Shown here piece after piece: positions 48,392 to 58,600 of a DNA stretch of 64,000 bases. The stretch is taken from contig NC_079882.1 of NCBI RefSeq assembly GCF_029227915.1, positions 868,001 to 932,000 on the forward strand. Reading direction: 5' to 3'. The notes beneath the pieces were generated by a model. That model was not told the origin of the DNA and made no database searches. It saw only the letters and a list, made by a program, of their open reading frames with translations. This DNA comes from Hydractinia symbiolongicarpus. Taxonomy: Eukaryota > Cnidaria > Hydrozoa > Anthoathecata > Hydractiniidae. The number at the start of each line of letters is the position of its first letter. Position 1 is the stretch's first letter. The position numbers and the translations under genes were made by a program.

Positions 48392-48547
48392 CACTCACGA
48401 CCCTCCAACACGGTTTACGATTTATAAAAATGGCTTAAAGATTACAAAATCGTATATCATACACAAGCATGACATCGACAGTTTTTTTAGTTTCACGATT
48501 ATAAAAAACCATCTTAAAGGTCTACATATAGTATATCACAACCTGAT
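48392..48547 (+). promoter_or_regulatory. Duplicated promoter-like block upstream of polB
   Basis: Two successive copies of the block TTTATAAAA or ATTATAAAA, CTTAAAG, then GTATATCA are seen here, and a third copy precedes the RING gene. The constant order and distance to the ATG suggest a TATA-like element plus initiator. The upstream copy belongs to the orphan ATG at 48469. Confidence 0.5.
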
Positions 48548-49855
48548 ATGACTTCGAGAAATACAGTTGTTGAATTTAGAGCTCTCGCTAGAGAACGCGG
48601 CCTACGTGGCTACTCAAGGCTCAGAAAGGCCGACCTGATCGAATTATTGACACCAACTACTGTGTCAGCACCCATACCCATGCCGAGACCCACTAGACCC
48701 ATACCCATGCCGAGATCCACTAGACCCATACCTATGCCGAGACCCACTAGACCCATACCAGCACCGAGACCAATTAGACCCGTACCCGTGCCGAGACCAG
48801 GCACTAGCCAACAAGACATGGATTTGAAAAGCAAGTTGATCGAATGGAGAGACTGGTTAATAAATCATGTACCTAAGGCTATTAAGGAGAAAGCGAGCAA
48901 AGCTTTCAAAACCATGAAGGATAAGATCATGGGTTTGTATAAAAAGGGCAGTGGAGAGGAAGAGGAAGAGGTGGAGGAGGAGGAGGAAGAGGAGGAAAAC
49001 CCCTATACCCCCATTGAAGAAGCTTTTGTAGGTTCATACAAACGTTTCAAAATAAACTCGGATGGTGGGAAGAATGTCAGGGTCTTTCTCGAAAAGGTCG
49101 AGCACGTCGTAAATAGGTTGATGAGTGACGTGCTCAGGCAGAAGAAGTCGCTGAAGACTCAGGCGACCTTGTGGGTGAAATGGGTAAGGGAGGACACCAG
49201 CTCGACCGAAGCCCCGTGTGTACATGTAGATAAAGCTTTCAATAGCTATATGGAGATACTGCACGCCCACGATGACATTTCTGATGTTTTCGATCGGATG
49301 CGTAATAAGATAATCGAGCAGATTGAGAACCCCGCGCTGCCAGCTAGCGGATTCACAATTGATAAAATCTTGCATATGCATGTGGACTTTCATAAGCTAA
49401 AATTAACCAGAGGTAGTTCTTACTTACTGCTACCTAAGAATTTCAGTGGAAAGTTCTCCGTGATTAACCCCCATAACGAGGGTGATGAGGAATGTTTCAA
49501 ATGGGCTATTATCGCTGCTCTCAATCATGACAAGATCGATAATCATCCTGAGCGAATCTCAAACCTTAAGAAGCATGACAAGTATAATTGGGATGGTCTA
49601 ACTTTCCCAATGGCGCTAAATAAAATAGATTTGTTTGAGAGAAGGAACCCTGATATCGCCGTGCATGTTTTGACAAAAGATAACAAAGAGGGTGTCTATA
49701 TGTGTCGAAAGTCGAAGCATCTTGACCGGGATGAGACGGTTGTTTTGTTTTTACTGTGTGAAGGGGATAAGAGGCATTATATCGCTGTTAAGAACCTGAG
49801 CGGTGTCCTGAGAAAGTTAAACTCAAAGAATAAAATAAAGAGCATTATTGCCTGA
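48548..49855 (+). pseudogene. polB 5' part: SAP, Pro-Arg repeats, acidic run, N-terminal domain (435 codons)
   Basis: Residues about 8-35 form a SAP-like domain (ARERGLRGYSRLRKADL) nearly identical in its core to that of the RING protein. Residues 42-84 are four and a half copies of a 9-residue unit (PIPMPRPTR and variants). A Glu-rich acidic run (137-150) and a helical region follow. From about residue 288 (GSSYLLLPKNFSGKF, then EECFKWAIIAALNH and HYIAVKNLSGVL) it matches the usual N-terminal domain of Polinton PolB. C316 in ECFKWA and H410 in HYIAV are conserved-looking. The frame runs 12 bp past the probable shift point and stops at TGA 49853-49855. Confidence 0.85.
48671..48799 (+). repeat. 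27-bp coding minisatellite in polB 5' part
   Basis: The 9-residue unit PIPMPRPTR is encoded by a 27-bp DNA repeat (ACCCATACCCATGCCGAGAC is its core), four full units and a partial one. The third and fourth units have diverged (PIPAPRPIR, PVPVPRPG). A shorter related Pro/Arg segment is found in the RING protein. Confidence 0.85.
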
Positions 49856-50736
49856 ATTGTCTCTCTGGTTTTCCAAGCGAACAGAAAAGGGATGAGCACT
49901 TTGAGTATTGTAAGAATAACGATGCCGTTAATATTCAACTCCCTAAGGAGGGTAGCACCTTAACCTTCACCCACGGTCAGTACCAGCTCAAAGCCCCATT
50001 CATCATGTATGCCGATTTCGAAGCTTTTACAAAACCTGAAGAGTTAGAGTGTGGATCGTCCACCGAGAAAGTTGGTAAACATATCCCCACCGGATTCTGT
50101 TGTTATAGTAAATATGCTCATGGTGAAGTTTTGGACCCTCTGAAGCTTTACCGTGGTGATGACTGTGTTCCGCGCTTTGTGGATCATGTGGTTTCCGAGG
50201 CGAAAAGGTTATACAACATGTTTCCACAACTTGGTATGCAAGATCTAACCGATGAAGAACTTGATGGATATGAAAATTCCACCGACTGCCACATCTGTAT
50301 GAGAGAATTTGGTGATGATGACATCAAGGTTAGGGATCACTGTCATTTTACTGGCAAGTTTCGTGGATCGGCACACATGGAATGTAATCTCCGTTACAAG
50401 GTGCCTAATTATATTCCGGTTGTCTTCCATAATCTGAGTGGATATGATTCACATCTATTTATCAAAGAGCTTGCGAAGAAGTATGGAGAAGGTGGTATGA
50501 GTGTAATCGCTGAAAATAAAGAGAAATATATCTCTTTCTCGACCGATGTTAAGGTTGGTGAATACACCGACAAAAATGGTGAGACCAAAGACAAAAAGAT
50601 AAAGCTGAGATTTATCGATTCATTTAGATTTATGTCAAGAGGATTAGGTTCCTTAGCTGACAATCTATCCGATGATCAGTGTAAAAACCTTAGAAAATTC
50701 TTCAATGATGAGCAATTCAACATAATGAGAAGGTAG
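49834..50736 (+). pseudogene. polB middle part: zinc finger, exonuclease motifs, HNH-like zinc motif
   Basis: This frame is open from 49834, just after a TAA in the same frame. It has a CxxC...HxxxxC zinc finger (cysteine codons at 49849 and 49858, His at 49897, Cys at 49909). Exonuclease motif I (YADFEA) starts at 50008. Next is an insert with CHICMREF and DHCHFTGKFRGSAHMECN, resembling an endonuclease VII/HNH zinc site. Exonuclease motif II (FHNLSGYDSH) is at about 50425-50454. It ends at a TAG (50734-50736) that interrupts a conserved-looking stretch: reading continues in the same frame with GVYPYEYVDSF. The start codon at 50005 is internal and not a true start. Confidence 0.88.
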
Positions 50737-52431
50737 GGTGTATACCCATATGAGTATGTTGATTCATTCGATATGTTTAATGAAACCAGGCTTCCTTCGA
50801 AAGATGACTTTTATAGCAAGTTGAACATGAATGGTATCAGCGATGCCGATTATGCGCATGCCCAGAAGGTGTGGAAGGACATGAAAGTTGAAAATATGGG
50901 CGTTTATCATGATATCTATCTCAAGACGGATGTTCTGCTTCTGAGTGATGTGTTTGAGACATTCAGAGAGACATGTTTGAGAAACTATAAACTAGATCCC
51001 GCTCATTTTTACACGGCCCCCGGATTAGCTTGGCAGGCATGCCTGAAAAAGACAGATGTTAAGCTGGATTTGTTGTCGGATATGGATATGTTACTGTTTG
51101 TGGAGATGGGTATTAGGGGTGGTCTCTGTCAGGCCGTTCACAGACACGCGAAGGCAAATAATCCATATATGGGTGATATGTATAATACTTCGGAAGATAC
51201 AACCTATCTACAGTATCTTGATGCTAACAATCTGTATGGATGGGCTATGATACAGAAGATGCCCACCGGGGGGTTTGAGTGGGATGATTCCGGTAAATTT
51301 ACACCAGAACTCATTTCAGAGTTGGCTGTGGAAAACGGTGAAAAGGGGTACATGCTTGAGGTTGATGTTAGATATCCACATAATCTTCATGACACACATA
51401 ACGATCTTCCTTTCATGCCCGAGAGGAAGGTTATCAATGGTGTCGAGAAGCTGACACCGTGTCTTTCGGACAAGAGAAACTATGTGATTCATATCCGTGC
51501 GCTTGCTCAAGCTTTGAATCACGGTCTTGTTCTGGATAAGGTTCATAGGGTACTGAGGTTTGATCAGAGCGCATGGTTGAAACCTTACATCGACTTCAAT
51601 ACACAGCTGCGCACGGAGTCGAAGAATGACTTTGAAAAGGATTTCTTCAAGCTGATGAACAATTCTGTCTTTGGTAAGACAATGGAGAATCAGCGAAGAC
51701 AGAAGGATATACGTTTGGCCACCAACCAAAAGAATTATGAGAAAATGGTGATGAAGCCAAACTTCAGGGGTGCAATCCGTTTCTCGGAAACACTGATGGG
51801 GATAGAGATGTCCAAGATCAAGATCAAAATGAACAAACCGATCTACCTCGGCCCCACGATCCTCCATCTATCCAAGATGGTTATGTATGAGTTCCACCAT
51901 GATTACATGAGACCGAAATATGGTGATGATGTGAAGCTTTGCTACATGGATACGGATTCATTCGTTTACCACATAAAAACAGACGACTTTTACAAAGATA
52001 TCGCGAACGATGTGCCCGCGAGATTTGACACATCGGGGTATGATAAGGAAGATGGTAGACCTCTACCATTAGGTTTGAATAAAAAGATCATTGGGCTGAT
52101 GAAGGACGAGTTAGGTGGTAAGGTGATGACCGAGTTTGTAGCCTTAAGAGCTAAGACCTATGCATACAAACAACTATGTGGTAAGGAGGATAAGAGGTGT
52201 AAGGGGGTGAAGAAATGTGTGGTAAGGGAGACCATAGGTTTCAATGATTATAAGAGATGCCTGTTTGAGGGTTTGAACATTTACAGAACCCAAATGACCT
52301 TTCGATCCATTAAGCATGATGTTCACACGGTGAAAACAAATAAACTGGCGCTCAATGCGGATGATGATAAACGCATAATTTTGGAAGATGGTATTACCAC
52401 ACTAGCAAGAGGACATTATAGACACACATAA
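50737..52431 (+). pseudogene. polB 3' part: exonuclease III and polymerase palm motifs
   Basis: This part is in the same frame as the middle part, beyond the TAG. Numbering from the Met at 50773: exonuclease motif III is YLKTDVLLL (49-57); polymerase motif A is DANNLYGWAM (150-159); motif B is NNSVFGKTMEN (296-306); motif C is YMDTDS (391-396) with both catalytic aspartates; and KTY (461-463) follows. These are the marks of protein-primed family B polymerases of Polintons. The frame is intact to the TAA at 52429-52431, 14 bp inside the right TIR. The Met at 50773 is a by-product of the upstream stop, so this part is not an independent gene. Confidence 0.95.
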
Positions 52432-52679
52432 CACTATAAATTATAGGGCACGACAGATGAGGGTGGGTAGGGACCCATGGGGCCATGGGGACACGGCCGG
52501 GGAGCGGGTTTTGGACAGATATTATAGAGCATGCCCGCTTATTTGACGCAAAGTGGTAAAGTGCACATGGATTTTATCGACTCTTCTATCGTTGATTTGA
52601 CGTGGATGATCTATAAATTGACGTGGAGTGTGCACAACATTATTAATCGCTGTCCTAGGATCCACATTTTCCTATCTCT
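52418..52679 (-). repeat. Right terminal inverted repeat (262 bp)
   Basis: This is the inverted copy of the left TIR, ending CCTATCTCT. The last four codons and stop of polB (to 52431) lie inside it, so 14 bp are shared between gene and TIR. The high identity to the left copy suggests recent insertion or recent replication-linked homogenisation. Confidence 0.96.
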
Positions 52680-52684
52680 GCAAT
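52680..52684. repeat. Target site duplication, right copy (GCAAT)
   Basis: This is the second copy of the 5-bp duplication. It follows the terminal CT of the element and leads straight into the satellite sequence CATGTCAAATTA. Confidence 0.88.
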
Positions 52685-55600
52685 CATGTCAAATTAAAAA
52701 GAATGTTATTTCTTGGAGTCCAATTGTCTCACTTATAACCTTTTTAAAGTCACAGTCCAAAATTAGTTTAATTAAGTCCCACAGTCAATCGTTTCACTGT
52801 TAAACGGGATACAACCTAGTAATTCCGGAAAGATATCACGAAATACATGTTGGTACGAATATGTGACTCAACCGTTGTAACTTAAACGGATTGATGCTGT
52901 TAGAAAGTCAATGAAATGTAGTTTTTCAAACTTTCTCCATTTCTTCAGCGCGGGATAACGGCTAGGATTGGTCCCACAGTAAAAAATGACTTATTTATCT
53001 GAATTTTTAAATGAAGCGCCACCACAGCGCCCAGTGTATGCGCTGGGCTCCGACAATCATGTCAAATTAAGAAGAATGTTTTTTCTTGGAGTCCAATTGT
53101 CTCACTTTCACATTTATAAGGTCATGGCCCAAAATCAGTTCAATTAAGTCCCACAGTCAATCGTCTCACTGTTAAACGCGATACAACCTAGTAATTCCGG
53201 AAATATATCACGAAATACATGTTGGTACGAATATGCGATTCAACCGTTGTAACTTAAACGGATTGATGCTGTTAGAAAGTCAATGAAATGTAGTTTTGCA
53301 AACTTTCTCCTTTTCTTCAGCGCGGTATAACGGCTAGGATTGGTCCCTCAGTAAAAAATGACTTATTTATCTAAAATTTTAAATGAAGCGCTCCCACAGC
53401 GTCCAGTGTATGCACTGAGCTCCGACAATCATGTCAAATTAAGAAGAATGTTATTTCTTGGAGTCCAATTGTCTCACTTACAATATTTATAAGGTCACAG
53501 CCCAAAATCAGTTCAATTAAGTCCCACAGTCAATCGTTTTACTGTTAAACGCGTTACAACCTAGTAATACCGGAAAGATATCACGAAATACATGTTGGTA
53601 CGAATATGTGACTCAACCGTTGTAACTCAAACGGATTGATACTTTTAGAAAGTCAATGAAATGTAGTTTTTGAAACTGTCGCTATTTCTTCAGCGCGCGA
53701 TAAGGGCTAGGATTGGTCCCACGGTAAAGAATGATTTATTCAACTAAACTTTTAAATGAAGCGCTACCACAGCGCCCAGTGTAATCGCTGAGTTCCGGCA
53801 ATCATGTCAAATTAAAATAAATGCTATTTCTTGGAGTCCAATTGTCTCATTTATCACATTTATCAGGTCACAATCCAAAGTTAGTTCAATTAAGTCCCAC
53901 ATTCAATCGTCTCACTGTTAAAAGCGATGCAACCTAGTAATAACAGAAAAATATCGCTAAATACATCTTGGTACGAATATGTGACCCAACCGTTGTAACT
54001 CAAACGGATTGATATTGTTAGAGAGTCAATGAAATGTAGTTTTTGAAACTGTCGCTATTTCTTCAGCGCGAGATAACGGCTAGGATTGGTCCCACAGAAA
54101 AAAATGACTTATTTATCTAAATTTTTAAATTAAGCGCTACCACAGCACCCAGTGTAATCGCTGAGTTCCGGCAATCATGTCAAACTAAGAAGAATGTTAT
54201 TTCTTGGAGTCCAATTGTCTCACTTGCAATATTTATAAGGTCACCGTCCAAAATCAGTTCAATTAAGTCCCACAGTCAATCGTTTCACTGTTAAAAGCGA
54301 TGCAACCTAGTAATATGAGAAAAGTATCGCTAAATACATGTTGGTACGAGTATGTGACGCAACCGTTGTAACTGAAGCGGATTGATACCGTCAGAAAGTC
54401 AATGAAATGTAGCTTTTGAAACTGTCGCTATTTCTTTAGCGCGCGATAACGGCTAGGATTGGTCCCACGGTAAAGAATGATTTATTTATCGAAGTTTTTA
54501 AAGGAAATGCTACCACAGCACCCAGTGTAATCCGTAAGTTACGGCAATCATGTCAATTTAAGAAGAATGTTATTTCTTGGAGTCCAATTGTCTCACTTAT
54601 AACATTTTTTAAAGTCACAGTCCAAAATTAGTTTAATTAAGTCCCACAGTCAATCGTTTCACTGTTAAACGGGATACAACCTAGTAATTCCGGAAAGATA
54701 TCACGAAATACATGTTGGTACGAATATGTGACTCAACCGTTGTAACTTAAACGGATTGATGCTGTTAGAAAGTCAATGAAATGTAGTTTTTCAAACTTTC
54801 TCCATTTCTTCAGCGCGGGATAACGGCTAGGATTGGTCCCACAGTAAAAAATGACTTATTTATCTAAATTTTTAAATGAAGCGCCACCACAGCGCCCAGT
54901 GTATGCGCTGAGCTCCGACAATCATGTCAAATTACGAAGAATGTTATTTCTTGGAGTCCAAATGTCTCACTAATCACATTTTTAACGTCACAGTCCAAAA
55001 TCAGTTCATTTAAGTCCCACAGTCAATCGTTTCACTGTTAAACGTGATGCAACGTAGTAATATCGGAAAAATATCGCTAAATACATGTTGGTACGAATAT
55101 GTGACCCAACCGTTGTAACTCAAACGTGCTGACACTGTTAAAAAGTCAATGAAATGTAGTTTTTGAAACTGTCGCTATTTCTTCAGCGCGCCATAACGGC
55201 TAAGATTGGTCCCACAGTAAAAAAATGACTTATTTATCTAAATTTTTAAATTGAGCGCTACCACAGCGTCCAGTGTAATCGCTGAGTTCCGGCAATCATG
55301 TCAAACTAAGAAGAATGTTATTTCTTGGAGTCCAATTGTCTTACTAACAATATTTATAAGGTCACAGTCCAAAATCAGTTCAATTAAGTCCCACAGTCAA
55401 TCGTTTCACTGTTAAAAGCGATGCAACCTAGTAATATGAGAAAAGTATCGCTAAATACATGTTGGTACGAGTATGTGACGCAACCGTTGTAACTGACGCG
55501 GATTGATACCGTTAGAAAGTCAATGAATTGTAGTTTTTGAAACTGTTGCTATTTCTTCAGCACAGGATAACGGCTAGGATTGGTCCCACAGTAAGTAATG

Positions 55601-58600
55601 ACTTATTTATCAAAATTTTTAAATGAAAGCGCTACCACAGCGCCCAGTGTAATCGCTGAGTTCCGGCAATCATGTCAAATTAAGAAGAATGTTATTTCTT
55701 GGAGTCCAATTGTCTCACTTATAACATTTTTAAAGTCACAGTCCAAAATTAGTTCAATTAAGTCCCACATTCAATCGTTTTACTATTAAAAGCGATGCAA
55801 CCTAGTAATAACAGATAAATATCGCTAAATACATGTTGGTACGAATATGTGACCCAACCGTTGTAACTTAAACGGATTGATGCTGTTAAAAAGTCAATGA
55901 AATGTAGTTTTTCAAACTTTCTCCATTTCTTCAGCGCGGGATAACGGCTAGGATTGGTCCCACAGTAAAAGATGACTTATTTATCTAAATTTTTAAATGA
56001 AGCGCTCCCACAGCGTCCAGTGTATGCGCTGAGCTCCAACAATCATGTCAAATTAAGAAGAATGTTATTTCTTGGAGTCCAATTGTCTCACTTACAATAT
56101 TTATAAGGTCACTGTCCAAAATCAGTTCAATTAAGTCCCACAGTCAATCGTTTCACTGTTAAAAGCGATACAACCTAGTAACATGAGAAAAATATCGCTA
56201 AATACATGTTGGTACGAGTATGTGACGCAACCGTTGTAACTGGCGCGGATTGATACCGTTAGAAAGTCAATGAAATGTAGTTTTTGAAACTGTCACTATT
56301 TCTTCAGCACAGGATAACGGCTAGGATTGGTCCCAAAGTAAATAATGACTTATTTATCTAAATTTTTAAATGAAGCGCTACCACAGCGCCCAGTGTAACC
56401 GCTGAGTACCGGCAATCATGTCAAATTAAGAAGAATGTTATTTCTTGGAGTCCAACAGTCTCACTTTCACATTTATAAGGTCACAGCCCAAAATCAGTTC
56501 AATTAAGTCCCACAGTCAATCGTTTTACTGTTAAACGCGTTACAACCTAGTAATACTGGAAAGATATCACGAAATACATGTTGGTACGAATATGTGACTT
56601 AACCGTTGTAACTCAATCGGATTGATACTTTTAGAAAGTCAATGAAATGTAGTTTTTGAAACTGTATCTATATCTTCAGCGCGCAATAACGGCTAGGATT
56701 GGTCCCACGGTAAAAAATGATTTATTTATCAAAATTTTTAAATGAAAGCGCTACCACAGCGCCCAGTGTAATCGCTGAGTTCCGGCAATCATGTCAAATT
56801 AAGAAGAATGTTATTTCTTGGAGTCCAATTGTCTCACTTATAACATTTTTAAAGTCACAGTCCAAAATTAGTTCAATTAAGTCCCACATTCAATCGTTTT
56901 ACTGTTAAAAGCGATGCAACCTAGTAATAACAGATAAATATCGCTAAATACATGTTGGTACGAATATGTGACCCAACCGTTGTAACTTAAACGGATTGAT
57001 GCTGTTAGAAAGTCAATGAAATGTAGTTTTTCAAACTTTCTCCATTTCTTCAGCGCGGGATAACGGCTAGGATTGGTCCCACAGTAAAAGATGACTTATT
57101 TATCTAAATTTTTAAATGAAGCGCTCCCACAGCGTCCAGTGTATGCGCTGAGCTCCAACAATCATGTCAAATTAAGAAGAATGTTATTTCTTGGAGTCCA
57201 ATTGTCTCACTTACAATATTTATAAGGTCACAGTCCAAAATCAGTTCAATTAAGTCCCACAGTCAATCGTTTCACTGTTAAAAGCGATACAACCTAGTAA
57301 CATGAGAAAAATATCGCTAAATACATGTTGGTACGAGTATGTGACGCAACCGTTGTAACTGGCGCGGATTGATACCGTTAGAAAGTCAATGAAATGTAGT
57401 TTTTGAAACTGTCACTATTTCTTCAGCACAGGATAACGGCTAGGATTGGTCCCAAAGTAAATAATGACTTATTTATCTAAATTTTTAAATGAAGCGCTAC
57501 CACAGCGCCCAGTGTAACCGCTGAGTACCGGCAATCATGTCAAATTAAGAAGAATGTTATTTCTTGGAGTCCAACAGTCTCACTTTCACATTTATAAGGT
57601 CACAGCCCAAAATCAGTTCAATTAAGTCCCACAGTCAATCGTTTTACTGTTAAACGCGTTACAACCTAGTAATACTGGAAAGATATCACGAAATACATGT
57701 TGGTACGAATATGTGACTCAACCGTTGTAACTCAATCGGATTGATACGTTTAGAAAGTCAATGAAATGTAGTTTTTGAAACTGTATCTATATCTTCAGCG
57801 CGCAATAACGGCTAGGATTGGTCCCACTGTAAAAAATGATTTATTTATCTAAATTTGTAAATGAAGCGCTACCACAGCGCCCAGTGTAATCGCTGAGTTC
57901 CGGCAATCATGTCAAATTAAGAAGAATGTTATTTCTTGGAGTCCAATTGTCTCACTTATAACATTTTTAAAGTCACAGTCCAAAATTAGTTCAATTAAGT
58001 CCCACATTCAATCGTTTTACTGTTAAAAGCGATGCAACCTAGTAAAAACAGATAAATATCGCTAAATACATGTTGGTACGAATATGTGACCCAACCGTTG
58101 TAACTCAAACGGATTGATACCGTTAGAAAGTCAATGAAATGTAGTTTTTGAAACTGTCGCTATTTCTTCAGCACAGGATAACGGCTAGGATTGGTCCCAC
58201 AGTAAAAGATGACTTATTTATCTAAATTTTTAAATGAAGCGCTCCCACAGCGTCCAGTGTATGCGCTGAGCTCCAACAATCATGTCAAATTAAGAAGAAT
58301 GTTATTTCTTGGAGTCCAATTGTCTCACTTACAATATTTATAAGGTCACAGTCCAAAATCAGTTCAATTAAGTCCCACAGTCAATCGTTTCACTGTTAAA
58401 AGCGATACAACCTAGTAACATGAGAAAAATATCGCTAAATACATGTTGGTACGAGTATGTGACGCAACCGTTGTAACTGGCGCGGATTGATACCGTTAGA
58501 AAGTCAATGAAATGTAGTTTTTGAAACTGTCACTATTTCTTCAGCACAGGATAACGGCTAGGATTGGTCCCAAAGTAAATAATGACTTATTTATCTAAAT

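Larger units (their letters stand above)
48231..48547 (+). repeat. Intergenic cassette, copy 2, with extra promoter copy
   Basis: This gap repeats the plan of 47473-47705: a hairpin, one GGGTGGGTACCCATGG unit (about 48306-48321), and the promoter-like block (48392-48471). The block ends in an ATG at 48469 that opens only 11 codons (MTSTVF...). A third, shorter promoter copy (about 48490-48547, with ACGATTATAAAA, CCATCTTAAAGG and TATATCACAAC) then leads into the polB start. The orphan ATG looks like a duplicated gene start left behind. No other gene is visible. Confidence 0.72.
48548..52431 (+). pseudogene. polB: Protein-primed family B DNA polymerase, broken in two places
   Basis: This is the whole polymerase locus, from an ATG after the third promoter copy to a TAA inside the right TIR. 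It would replicate the linear genome from a protein primer. The reading is split into three parts: 48548-49855, a second frame from 49834 to a TAG at 50736, and the same second frame from 50737 to 52431. All exonuclease and polymerase motifs are present and well preserved, so the damage looks young. The first break is a frame change between about 49831 and 49843; the second is a single in-frame TAG. Programmed recoding is possible for one break but unlikely for both. Confidence 0.9.
37078..52679. mobile_element. Polinton/Maverick (adintovirus-like) element, complete from TIR to TIR
   Basis: This is a 15,602-bp element bounded by 262-bp inverted repeats that start AG and end CT, with a 5-bp target duplication in satellite DNA. 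It carries the hallmark Polinton genes: protein-primed family B DNA polymerase, retroviral-type DDE integrase, FtsK/A32-like packaging ATPase and a double jelly-roll major capsid protein. Several further proteins have the look of the conserved animal Polinton set. Such elements are thought to be both self-synthesising transposons and integrated virus genomes. PolB is disrupted in two places and no adenain-type protease was found, so this copy is probably defective. The standard genetic code is used, with TAA, TAG and TGA all closing intact genes. Confidence 0.97.

Noticed and set aside
49824-49855. Programmed -1 frameshift in polB
   Set aside because: No canonical X-XXY-YYZ slippery heptamer is present in the zero frame at the A-rich tract, and a second lesion is present downstream.
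50734-50736. TAG as a reassigned sense codon
   Set aside because: Intact genes such as the ATPase and the 141-aa protein end in TAG, and polB also has a frame change, so a nonsense mutation is simpler.
52531-52803. Open frame spanning the right TIR and satellite
   Set aside because: It crosses the insertion boundary and joins two unrelated sequences, so it cannot be a conserved gene.
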